Assembly: GCA_030835185.1 (NCBI GenBank)
Contig: JAUQWL010000030.1
Location: 1 to 10,309, forward strand
DNA: 10,309 bases
DNA from: Solirubrobacterales bacterium
Lineage (GTDB): Bacteria > Actinomycetota > Thermoleophilia > Solirubrobacterales > 70-9
Reading direction: 5' to 3'
Part shown: positions 1 to 6,221 of the stretch, in pieces
Layout of the letters: the number at the start of each line of letters is the position of its first letter
Position numbering within the stretch: position 1 is the stretch's first letter
Notes under the pieces: generated by a model
Told to the model about the DNA's origin: nothing
The model's database searches: none
The model's input: the letters and a program-made list of their open reading frames with translations, nothing else
Made by a program: the position numbers and the translations under genes

Positions 1-1089
1 CCCGCCTTCGACCAGCTGGATCATCTGCATGATCATCACTTCGAACTCGACGTCTTCGGCGAGAGATCGCATGGCAGCGGCCATCCGGACGACGTCGCCA
101 TGATGGTCGGCTCCGAGCACGGTCAGCAGCCGGGTGTTTCCCCTCTCGTACTTGCCCACGTGATAGGCGACGTCGGCTCCGAAGTACGTCGGCTCGCCGG
201 TCGAGCGGACCAGGACACGGTCCTTGTCGTCGCCGAAATCCGTCGTCCGCAGCCAGAGGGCGCCATCTTCTTCGAATGTGTGACCGGCCTCCCTCAGCCG
301 GTCGAGCCACTTGTCAACCAGCTCGTCTTCGTAGAGCGAGCGCTCCGAAAAGAAGCCGTCCATGTGAACGCCGAAGGACTCGAGCGAACTGCGAATGCCC
401 TCGACCATCCAGGCGACTCCGTGGCGGGCCAGTCCCGTGAGGTCGTCCGGTGCGATGCCTTCGCTACGGGCCCGCTCGGCCAGGTCGTTGACGTAACCGC
501 CCTGGTATCCGTTCTCGGGTGGCTCCCTGCCTTCCATCCGGGCGGCGATCGAGAGGGCGAAATTCTCGACCTGGCTGCCGCCGTCGTTGACGTAGTACTC
601 GGTCGTGACCTGGTGGCCGGTCCGTCGGAGCAGCCGCGAGATCGAGTCTCCGTAGGCTGCATGTCGTCCGGATGCGGCGGTGAGCGGTCCGGTCGGGTTG
701 GCCGAGACGAACTCGAGCAGGATCTTCTCGGGGCCGGCGGCCAGCCGCACGGCAGCGGCCTCGCCCGAAAGGTCGGTAACCGCCCTGCGATACCAGTCGT
801 CGGAGAGGAACAGGTTGAGGAAGCCCGGTCCGGCGACCTCCGTCCTGTTCAGCGATCCGCCGAGGCGGGCCGTGACGGCATCCGACAGCTCGGTGGCGAT
901 GTCCCGGGGGGCCCGGCCCAGTGGTCTGGCCATCAGCATCGCCGCATTCGAGCTGAAATCTCCCATGTCCGGACGCGGCGAAGCCTCGAGGGCGGGCTGT
1001 ATCGAATCGTCCCCGGCGATCTCCCGCGACGCGGCGGTGACGACTTCGAGCAGCTCGGTTACGGGGTCGGTGCGCGGCACGCGCTCCAT
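1..1089 (-). CDS. argS: Arginyl-tRNA synthetase, N-terminal 363 residues (cut by window edge)
   Basis: ArgS charges tRNA-Arg with arginine in the cytoplasm. The reading frame runs open to base 1, so the C-terminal part (KMSK-like region and anticodon-binding domain, roughly 200 residues) lies outside. Residues 1-110 look like the N-terminal additional domain that contacts the tRNA D-loop (GDFSSN near 49, PGFLNLFL near 101). The class I signature follows: SANPTGPL at about 129-136, then YGDS, and later TEYYVNDGGSQ and GADHHGDVVR, all typical of ArgS. The expected HIGH tetrapeptide after GPL reads TAAS (residues 137-140), although the frame is intact on both sides; see findings. The ATG at 1089 is preceded only by a weak AGG and lies 13 bases after the rlmH stop, so it is probably co-transcribed with rlmH and the M48 gene. 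The identity is firm; the altered signature is unusual. Confidence 0.95.
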   Translation of the reverse strand, partial: MERVPRTDPVTELLEVVTAASREIAGDDSIQPALEASPRPDMGDFSSNAAMLMARPLGRAPRDIATELSDAVTARLGGSLNRTEVAGPGFLNLFLSDDWYRRAVTDLSGEAAAVRLAAGPEKILLEFVSANPTGPLTAASGRHAAYGDSISRLLRRTGHQVTTEYYVNDGGSQVENFALSIAARMEGREPPENGYQGGYVNDLAERARSEGIAPDDLTGLARHGVAWMVEGIRSSLESFGVHMDGFFSERSLYEDELVDKWLDRLREAGHTFEEDGALWLRTTDFGDDKDRVLVRSTGEPTYFGADVAYHVGKYERGNTRLLTVLGADHHGDVVRMAAAMRSLAEDVEFEVMIMQMIQLVEGG

Positions 1090-1102
1090 CCTACGGCCCG
1101 GG

Positions 1103-1519
1103 CTAGAGGTGGTACTTCTCGCCGGCGAGGATCTTGCCCGCTCTGAACAACTGCTCCAGGAGAACGATCCGGGCGAGCTGGTGGGCGAGCGTCTGCGGAC
1201 CGAGCGAAAGCGCCTGATCGCTCCGGTCGAGAACTGAGGCGGGGAGTCCCGCCGGCCCGCCGATCAGGATGGCCACGTTGCGGGCGGCCAGCCTGCGGCT
1301 CTCGAGCCACCTCGACCAGGCGAGCGAATCCATCGCCTCGCCACCCGGGTCGAGGACGGCCAGATGAGCATCGGGATCGAGGCGCCGCAGCATCGCATCG
1401 TCGTCTTTGAGCTCGACCACCTCCACCTTGAGGCGCGGCTTGAGCAGCTTCAGGTAATGGGCTTCGGCCTCGACAAAGGGTGGCCGGATGCGGCCCACCG
1501 CCATCACGATGATCTTCAT
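1103..1519 (-). CDS. rlmH: 23S rRNA (pseudouridine-1915-N3)-methyltransferase RlmH
   Basis: RlmH is a SPOUT-class methyltransferase that uses S-adenosylmethionine to methylate N3 of pseudouridine 1915 in helix 69 of 23S rRNA, acting on assembled ribosomes. The 138-residue product opens with MKIIVMAVGR. It carries the SAM-knot segment AILIGGPAGL (83-92) and the characteristic end ALSLGPQTLAHQ...VLLEQLFRAGKILAGEKYHL (103-138), where canonical members have FPHQ and end YHR or YHK. At 138 residues it is shorter than the usual 155-160; the missing part falls around residues 38-45, before LAVLD. The ATG at 1519 is chosen over in-frame codons further upstream because GAAGGAG sits 8 nt before it. The gene begins 13 bases after the M48 stop and ends 13 bases before argS, so the three look like one operon. 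Confidence 0.95.
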   Translation of the reverse strand: MKIIVMAVGRIRPPFVEAEAHYLKLLKPRLKVEVVELKDDDAMLRRLDPDAHLAVLDPGGEAMDSLAWSRWLESRRLAARNVAILIGGPAGLPASVLDRSDQALSLGPQTLAHQLARIVLLEQLFRAGKILAGEKYHL

Positions 1520-1527
1520 CCCTGCGG

Positions 1528-1534
1528 CTCCTTC
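1528..1534 (-). promoter_or_regulatory. Shine-Dalgarno site of rlmH
   Basis: On the minus strand the sequence reads GAAGGAG, 8 nt before the ATG at 1519, and overlaps the TGA stop of the upstream protease gene. It is the best ribosome site in this block and sets the rlmH start at 1519 rather than an in-frame start nearer 1567. Confidence 0.75.
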
Positions 1535-2807
1535 ATTCGGGGTGCTCCCGGCGCCAGGCCTCGGCAAGCCCGAACCGGTCGAGAGTGGCCGGATGGGTGC
1601 CGAACAGTGCCTGCCAGAGCGCCGGCGGATCGGGGTCGGAGAGATTGCTCACGGCGATCCGTCGCTGGAGGCCGATCATCGCACCGGGGTCGTCGGTCAG
1701 CTCCAGCGCCCGGTAGTCGGCCCGGATCTCGATCTCGCGCGAGAGCCGGTTCGCCGGGACGGAAATCAGGAGCGACATCACCGCCAGGCCGAGCGCCAGC
1801 GGCAGAACGATCGAAGGGCCGTCGGCCCGGTCCGCGTTCCTGCGGGAGATCGCCGCGGCACCGAGCTGCAGCGCCAGCGCCGCCAGCGGGATGACCAGCA
1901 CGGCGAAGCCGAGACCGCGGTACAGGTCCTTCGATTCGACGTGGGCCAGTTCGTGCGCGATCAGCGCGGAAAGCCGGTCAGGCGGCAAGGTCTCGAGCGC
2001 GTTGTCGTAGATCACCATCCGTTTGCTGCTGCCGATGCCGTGAACGTAGGCGTTCAGCGCCACCGACCGCCGGCTGGCATCGACCGAGTAGACCTCGCCG
2101 ACGTCCACCCCGGCGCGATCGGCCAGATCGAGCACCTCCGACCGGACCGGACCCGGAGGCAGCGGCTCGAAACGGTTGAAGAGCGGCGAAACCGCGATCG
2201 GCCAGAGCCAGAGCCAAATCACCGCGAAAGCCATGGCGATGAGGCTTGCCGCGACCCAGAAGCGACCACGGAAGCGCCGCCAGGCTGCGAAGGCCACCAG
2301 AGCCGCGATCGAGAAGAGCAGGACCGAAAAGCCCAGCGACAGCAGCTTGTCACCGGCCCAGCCGCCGGGGGTCTGGGTGATCAGGCCGTAATCGCGTCCG
2401 AGGTCGAAGGAGAGCAGCGAGGCCGGCAGGCCGGCCAGGGCCAGGGTGACCGCAAGCAGCGCACCGATGGCCGCAGCCCCGCGATACGGGCGAAGCGAGG
2501 CCCGGTCCAGGAGCCGGCGCATCGGGGGACCCCGGTAGAAGGCCAGGAAGGCCAGCAGGGCGATTTCCGAGGCCAGCGCAAAGAGCCCGATCGCCCGGGA
2601 ACGGCTGCGGTACCGTTCGGCCGTATCGAGGGTGTTCGGGCCGGAGTGCTCGAAATAGGCAGCCGCATCAGCCCGGTCGAACTCGATCGGGGGGCTGCCG
2701 GGCCCTGTCGCCCAGCCAACGAAGAACGCGACGGCTACGGCCGCAAGGGCTGCCGCCACGGGGGCGCGGGCGTTCAGAGACCGTCGCGGTCCCGATGCAG
2801 AGGTCAT
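1533..2807 (-). CDS. M48-family membrane zinc metalloprotease (Ste24/CAAX-protease-like)
   Basis: A 424-residue integral membrane zinc protease of the Ste24 type (peptidase family M48A). Hydrophobic segments lie near residues 15-33, 72-91, 110-131, 155-176, 184-206, 300-320 and 332-350. The zinc site is HELAH at 285-289, and the third ligand is Glu360 in SREIEIRAD (356-364), matching the family pattern SRxxExxAD. The segment SPLFNRFEPLPPG (207-219) before the catalytic domain and the late THPATLDRF (404-412) are also family hallmarks. In eukaryotes the family cleaves prenylated CAAX proteins; bacteria generally lack that substrate, so quality control of membrane proteins is the likelier role, which is an inference. 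The ATG at 2807 has no good ribosome site but has a TATCGT box 8 nt upstream, suggesting a leaderless message. It heads the rlmH-argS operon. Confidence 0.93.
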   Translation of the reverse strand: MTSASGPRRSLNARAPVAAALAAVAVAFFVGWATGPGSPPIEFDRADAAAYFEHSGPNTLDTAERYRSRSRAIGLFALASEIALLAFLAFYRGPPMRRLLDRASLRPYRGAAAIGALLAVTLALAGLPASLLSFDLGRDYGLITQTPGGWAGDKLLSLGFSVLLFSIAALVAFAAWRRFRGRFWVAASLIAMAFAVIWLWLWPIAVSPLFNRFEPLPPGPVRSEVLDLADRAGVDVGEVYSVDASRRSVALNAYVHGIGSSKRMVIYDNALETLPPDRLSALIAHELAHVESKDLYRGLGFAVLVIPLAALALQLGAAAISRRNADRADGPSIVLPLALGLAVMSLLISVPANRLSREIEIRADYRALELTDDPGAMIGLQRRIAVSNLSDPDPPALWQALFGTHPATLDRFGLAEAWRREHPE

Positions 2808-2815
2808 TGGGCTCT

Positions 2816-2821
2816 ACGATA
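2816..2821 (-). promoter_or_regulatory. Putative -10 box for a leaderless M48 protease transcript
   Basis: The minus strand reads TATCGT, then 8 nt, then the ATG at 2807. It fits TANNNT, the -10 pattern common in actinobacterial promoters, at a distance that would place the transcription start at or within about 2 nt of the start codon. No convincing -35 hexamer is seen 16-19 nt upstream. There is no clear Shine-Dalgarno sequence before this ATG, which agrees with leaderless translation. Confidence 0.4.
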
Positions 2822-2875
2822 GAAGGCCGCGACCGGGGTCTCGTCCGGTTCCGCCTGCCCCAACCCGGATCTCAA

Positions 2876-3616
2876 ATGAAGACAGCCGTAATCTCGGACA
2901 TCCACGCCAACCTTCCTGCCCTCGAAGCAGTCCTTGAAGCAGTCGATCGAGAAGGTGTCGATCAGATCTGGTGCCTGGGCGACGCTGTCGGCTACGGAGC
3001 CAGCCCGAACGAATGTCTCGAGATCCTCGTCGGGCGCACCGACATCTGGCTGGTCGGCAACCACGATCTCGCCGCGTTGGGGGAGATCGACATATCGACC
3101 TTCAGTCACAGCGCCGCGGAAGCGGCACTGTGGACCCGTGGCAAGTTGAGCGACGCGTCGGTCGAAACCCTGAAGCGCCTCGGAACCGCGGCCCGTGACC
3201 ATCGCGAGTCCATCGGCCTCTACCACGCATCCCCCAGGGATCCGATCTGGGAATACGTGGTCGACATCGACCTGGCCGAGGACTGCCTCAACGTCCAGGA
3301 GGAACGGATCTCCCTGGTCGGCCACTCACACATCGCGCTCTACTTCACCCGGGCCGACGAGCTCGCGAGGACCACCTCCGAACTTGCCCACGCCGGCACC
3401 GCGATCTCGATGACCAACGGACAGTGGCTGGTGAACCCCGGCAGCGTCGGCCAGCCGCGCGACGGAGACGCGCGCGCCGCCTGGCTCGAGCTCGACACCG
3501 AGACCCTGAAGGCTTCCTTCCGCCGGGTCGACTACCCGATAGAAACCGCTGCCGAGGCGATACTGAAGGCCGGCCTCCCCCCTCACCTGGCCGACAGGCT
3601 CTTCCAGGGACATTGA
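2876..3616 (+). CDS. Calcineurin-like metallophosphoesterase (YfcE/MJ0936-type)
   Basis: A 246-residue two-metal phosphoesterase with every signature block. These are SDIHANL (D8, H10), CLGDAVGYG (D36), VGNHD (N62, H63), YHASP (H117), LVGHSH (H150, H152) and VNPGSVGQPRD (187-196). It belongs to the small calcineurin-like group that includes YfcE and MJ0936, which generally hydrolyse phosphodiesters in vitro; the physiological substrate cannot be read from sequence. There is no signal peptide or membrane segment, so it is cytosolic. The start at 2876 puts the first beta strand (KTAVISDIH) at the N-terminus as in homologues; starts further upstream would lie in the divergent protease gene. The ribosome site is weak. 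It diverges from the M48 gene and precedes the lipoprotein gene by 51 nt. A protein-phosphatase role opposing the downstream kinase is possible but unsupported. Confidence 0.92.
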   Translation: MKTAVISDIHANLPALEAVLEAVDREGVDQIWCLGDAVGYGASPNECLEILVGRTDIWLVGNHDLAALGEIDISTFSHSAAEAALWTRGKLSDASVETLKRLGTAARDHRESIGLYHASPRDPIWEYVVDIDLAEDCLNVQEERISLVGHSHIALYFTRADELARTTSELAHAGTAISMTNGQWLVNPGSVGQPRDGDARAAWLELDTETLKASFRRVDYPIETAAEAILKAGLPPHLADRLFQGH

Positions 3617-3653
3617 TCCGTAAAGCCCTCACAGACACCCGAATTCCTTTCTC

Positions 3654-3659
3654 TAGACT
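3654..3659 (+). promoter_or_regulatory. Putative -10 box for a leaderless lipoprotein-kinase transcript
   Basis: TAGACT fits TANNNT and lies exactly 8 nt before the lipoprotein ATG at 3668, the same spacing as at the M48 gene. No good -35 hexamer (TTGACA-like) lies 16-18 nt upstream. The start codon has no clear Shine-Dalgarno sequence. If real, this makes the lipoprotein and kinase a unit transcribed independently of the phosphoesterase. Confidence 0.4.
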
Positions 3660-3667
3660 CGACCGAG

Positions 3668-4234
3668 ATGCCCAGCCCACACCGAAGAACCGCCCTCTGC
3701 CTGATCGCGATCGCCGTGGCCCTCGCGACGTCGGGTTGCGGCGAGGACCGAAGCAACCTCCTCCCCGGCGACACCGCCTCCCGAATCGAATCGAACCTCG
3801 ACCGGGTTCAGTCACTGGTTCGGGAAGGCCGCTGCTTCGACGCGCTGGATGCCGCCGAAGAGGTGCGTAACGACGTGGAAGCACTTGGAAACAACGTCGA
3901 TTCGTCGCTCAGGCTGACGCTGCTCGACGGCGTCACACAGCTGCAGATCACGGTGCAGAGCACCTGCGTCGAGGCCGACACGGATCCGACCGCCACCGAA
4001 CCGGTACCCGAGGCACCGGAGACGGTCGATCCGCAACCGCAGGACGGCACGACAGGCAGTACCGGCCCTGCCGGAGAGACCGGGGCGACCGGCGATGCGA
4101 ACGACGGAGGGACGACCCCGGAGCCGGCTCCGAAACCCGCACCCGAGCCGAAACCCAAACCTGACCCGGTCCCGCCGGACAACGATTCCGGCGGTGTCAG
4201 TCCGTCGGCAGGAAGCGGTGGAACCAGTGGCTGA
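3668..4234 (+). CDS. Secreted lipoprotein with collagen-like and proline-rich tail, partner of the downstream kinase
   Basis: A 188-residue protein that I cannot assign to a named family. Residues 1-23 form a lipoprotein signal peptide (RR, hydrophobic LCLIAIAVALA) ending in the lipobox TSGC, so Cys24 is the predicted acylated residue. Residues 37-100 form a charged, helical domain containing SNLDRVQSLVREGRCFDALD and DGVTQLQITVQSTC; its two cysteines, Cys56 and Cys100, could form a disulfide outside the membrane. Residues 101-129 are acidic and rich in Pro/Thr. Five Gly-X-Y triplets (130-144) follow, then a Pro/Lys/Glu run (151-170) and a Gly/Ser tail. Such tails usually span cell wall. Its stop overlaps the kinase start, implying joint translation and perhaps a sensory or scaffolding role for the kinase. 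Lipoprotein status is well supported; the function is unknown. Confidence 0.85.
   Translation: MPSPHRRTALCLIAIAVALATSGCGEDRSNLLPGDTASRIESNLDRVQSLVREGRCFDALDAAEEVRNDVEALGNNVDSSLRLTLLDGVTQLQITVQSTCVEADTDPTATEPVPEAPETVDPQPQDGTTGSTGPAGETGATGDANDGGTTPEPAPKPAPEPKPKPDPVPPDNDSGGVSPSAGSGGTSG
4055..4099 (+). repeat. Collagen-like Gly-X-Y run in the lipoprotein
   Basis: Five consecutive Gly-X-Y triplets (GST, GPA, GET, GAT, GDA; residues 130-144) lie between an acidic linker and a Pro/Lys-rich stretch. The run is too short to be sure of triple-helix formation, and the tract may simply be a flexible spacer. Confidence 0.6.
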
Positions 4235-5426
4235 ACCAACCGTGCTCGGCGGCAGATACGAACTCATGGACCGGCTCGGCTCCGGGGGGATGTCCAATGT
4301 CTACCGGGCCAAAGACCAGATCCTGGAGAGGACCGTGGCGGTCAAGGTGCTGGCGGAACACCTCTCCGACGACGACCGCTTCGTCGCCAGATTCCGCCGC
4401 GAAGCCCTCGCGGTCGCCAAGCTGATTCACCCGAATATCGTCCAGGTCTACGACACCGGCGTCGACCACGGCCGGCACTTCATCGTGATGGAACTGGTCG
4501 AGGGACGATCCGGGGCGCAGATCCTCAAGAGCGAAGGGCTGCTGGAGCCGGAGACGGCGATAGAGATCGGGGTTCAGGCCTGCGCCGGCCTGGAATACGC
4601 ACACCGCCACGGCATCATCCACCGGGACGTCAAACCGGGCAACCTGATGATCGTCGGCGGGCCGGTCGGCGGTGGGCCGATGACCTGCAAGCTGACCGAC
4701 TTCGGCATCGCGCGCGCGGCGGAGCAGACCCGCATCACCCAGGTCGGATCGGTGGTCGGAACGGCGGCCTACCTCGCGCCTGAACAGGTGCGTGGCGACG
4801 AAGCCACACCTGCGACCGACGTCTACGCCCTCGGCGTCGTGCTGTACCAGTTCCTGACGGGCCGGCTGCCATACGAAGGCTCCTCCCTGGCGGAGTTGGC
4901 GATTCGCCAGCAGAACGAAAAGCCACTCTCCCCGCGCACATACAACTCGGATGTTCCGGAGACCGTGAGCGCATCCGTGATGAGAGCACTCGAGGGCGAC
5001 ACCCGGATCCGCTTCACCTCGGCCGGCGCCTTTTCGGACGGTCTCGAACGCGGTCTCCGCGGAGAGGACGTGACGCTCGTACTCGAAGACGACGAACCGC
5101 GCACGCCCGATCACTTCCCGATGGCAGAGACGGCGACGCGACCGCTCGAGCGCACCTCCCGGACCGCGCACCGGCCCGCTCCGCCGCCGCCCAGGTACCA
5201 GGGCCCACCGCCTCGCCCGGTCGTCAGGAAGCGATCCCTTTTCAACCGCATGGTCCGCTTTCTGGCCGGACTGCTCGCACTGATCGCGGTGGCGCTGATT
5301 GTCGCAGGGCTGGTCATCTCGCTCACCGACCGGGCCGCTTCGGTGAAGGTCCGGGAATGGGCCGGGGACTCGGTCAACCAGGTGACCCGGGAGCTGAAGG
5401 ACTACATCAAGGAAAACACCCGGTAG
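4227..5426 (+). CDS. Transmembrane Ser/Thr protein kinase (PknB-like kinase domain, no PASTA)
   Basis: A Hanks-type kinase of 399 residues. It shows GRYELMDRLGSGGMSNVY (P-loop, 9-26), AVKVL with catalytic Lys40, the helix-C glutamate Glu59, HRDVKPGN (catalytic Asp134), DFG (158-160), APE (184-186) and DVYALG (198-203). The activation loop carries Thr168, Thr171 and Ser175, candidate autophosphorylation sites as in PknB-type kinases. A Gly/Pro-rich insert (GGPVGGGP, about 144-151) separates the catalytic and DFG motifs. After the kinase domain come an acidic segment, a proline-rich linker (317-332), basic residues, one membrane helix (about 343-366) and a 33-residue outer tail with no PASTA or other sensor. 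The GTG at 4227 overlaps the lipoprotein gene by 8 bases; GTG at 4218 is an alternative adding three residues. Targets are unknown, and the lipoprotein is the obvious candidate partner. Confidence 0.95.
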   Translation: MAEPTVLGGRYELMDRLGSGGMSNVYRAKDQILERTVAVKVLAEHLSDDDRFVARFRREALAVAKLIHPNIVQVYDTGVDHGRHFIVMELVEGRSGAQILKSEGLLEPETAIEIGVQACAGLEYAHRHGIIHRDVKPGNLMIVGGPVGGGPMTCKLTDFGIARAAEQTRITQVGSVVGTAAYLAPEQVRGDEATPATDVYALGVVLYQFLTGRLPYEGSSLAELAIRQQNEKPLSPRTYNSDVPETVSASVMRALEGDTRIRFTSAGAFSDGLERGLRGEDVTLVLEDDEPRTPDHFPMAETATRPLERTSRTAHRPAPPPPRYQGPPPRPVVRKRSLFNRMVRFLAGLLALIAVALIVAGLVISLTDRAASVKVREWAGDSVNQVTRELKDYIKENTR

Positions 5427-5427
5427 A

Positions 5428-5462
5428 GGGCCCGGCGGCTGTCTGGCACGTCCCGGGCCGCC
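5428..5462. terminator. Weak hairpin region between convergent kinase and ABC permease genes
   Basis: The 69-nt gap between the convergent stops holds GGCCCG (5429-5434) paired with CGGGCC (5454-5459), and alternatively GGCGGC (5434-5439) paired with GCCGCC (5457-5462). A smaller hairpin, CCTGG/CCAGG with a 7-nt loop, sits at 5479-5495. None is followed by a T-run on either strand, so these are not classical intrinsic terminators. The placement fits a shared bidirectional transcription end. Confidence 0.25.
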
Positions 5463-5495
5463 CGCACGACGATCCAATCCTGGCCGGGGTCCAGG

Positions 5496-6221
5496 CTACT
5501 TGACGTCGCTGCGCCAGAAACGGACCCAGCCGAGGCCGGCAAGCGCGAGGAGCCAGACGGCGAGGATCGCCGCGGCCTGAGCGGTCGTGTGAACGAAATC
5601 GGACTCTCCGAAGCCGCCCAGGGGGCCGCGGATGCCCGCGACCAGGTCCGCCAGGGCGATTCCGAGACTGTAGTCGCCGACGTCGGGAAGCACGCTGAGC
5701 ACGCTGTCGATGATGAAGATGAAGACGAGCGCAACGGTCATCCCGCCGGCCATACTGGCCGTGACCAGGGCCAGCGACGCACCGACCACCATGTAGACGG
5801 CGTTGGAAAGCAGGCTGGCCAGGATCAGATCCCGATACCCGGCGACCGGCACGGTCTCGCCATGGCGATCGGCAGCGATGTCGTAGAACGGAAAAGCGAT
5901 CAGGTGGATCACCGCCGTTGTGAGCATCACCAGGATCAGGCCGACAGCGAACTTGGCGAAGAAAAGCCGCAACCGGCGGGGATCGGCTGTCAAGGTGCGT
6001 CGCAGCGTGTTCTGGCCATATTCGACCCCGAAGATCCAGACACCAAAGACGATCGAGGCGATCGCGAGAGGGAAGCCGACCGCGATCTCGATCGCCTCGA
6101 TGCCCTGCCCCGGACCCCACTGCCAGGTGGCCGCGAAGCCAAGCAGCGCACAGACGATCACCGCCGCCAGACACCAGAACGGGGTCGGCATGGAACGGAC
6201 TTTGAGCAGTTCAGCCCGCAC
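5496..6221 (-). CDS. ABC-2 type transporter permease
   Basis: A 241-residue membrane protein with six predicted helices (about 15-32, 45-65, 89-110, 131-153, 158-178 and 212-234). The cytoplasmic N-terminus, RAELLKVRSMPTPFW, is typical of ABC-2 permeases that lead with a short amphipathic helix. The segment FGVEYGQNTLRRTLTADPRR (64-83) matches the conserved cytoplasmic loop EYxxxTxRRTLxxxPxR of the family. Together with the ATPase encoded just upstream it should form a dimeric exporter; the substrate is not evident. The GTG start at 6221 overlaps the ATPase gene by 11 bases and has GGGGGA and GAAGGAAG upstream; the next Met (6191) would remove the N-terminal helix. It is the last gene of the tpiA-gpmI-tgt-ABC block. 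Confidence 0.88.
   Translation of the reverse strand: MRAELLKVRSMPTPFWCLAAVIVCALLGFAATWQWGPGQGIEAIEIAVGFPLAIASIVFGVWIFGVEYGQNTLRRTLTADPRRLRLFFAKFAVGLILVMLTTAVIHLIAFPFYDIAADRHGETVPVAGYRDLILASLLSNAVYMVVGASLALVTASMAGGMTVALVFIFIIDSVLSVLPDVGDYSLGIALADLVAGIRGPLGGFGESDFVHTTAQAAAILAVWLLALAGLGWVRFWRSDVK

Noticed and set aside
660..700. Local frameshift as the cause of the missing HIGH motif in ArgS
   Set aside because: Reading the stretch in the other two frames does not restore HIGH, and both flanks (SANPTGPL and YGDS) are in the same frame, so it is a substitution rather than a compensated indel.
100..1146. Open frame of 348 codons on the plus strand opposite argS
   Set aside because: It overlaps an unmistakable ArgS frame and has no coherent features of its own.
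2815..2820. TACGAT as a -10 box for the plus-strand phosphoesterase
   Set aside because: It overlaps the better minus-strand TATCGT, has no TTGACA-like partner 16-18 nt upstream and would leave a leader of about 50 nt; evidence is too thin.
1488..2822. Open frame of 444 codons on the plus strand opposite the M48 protease
   Set aside because: The minus-strand protease has HELAH, the Glu ligand and membrane helices; the plus-strand product is Arg/Gln/Gly-rich filler typical of antisense frames at high GC.
4197..5477. Open frame of 426 codons on the minus strand opposite the kinase
   Set aside because: The kinase motifs on the plus strand are complete; the antisense product has no domain-like pattern.
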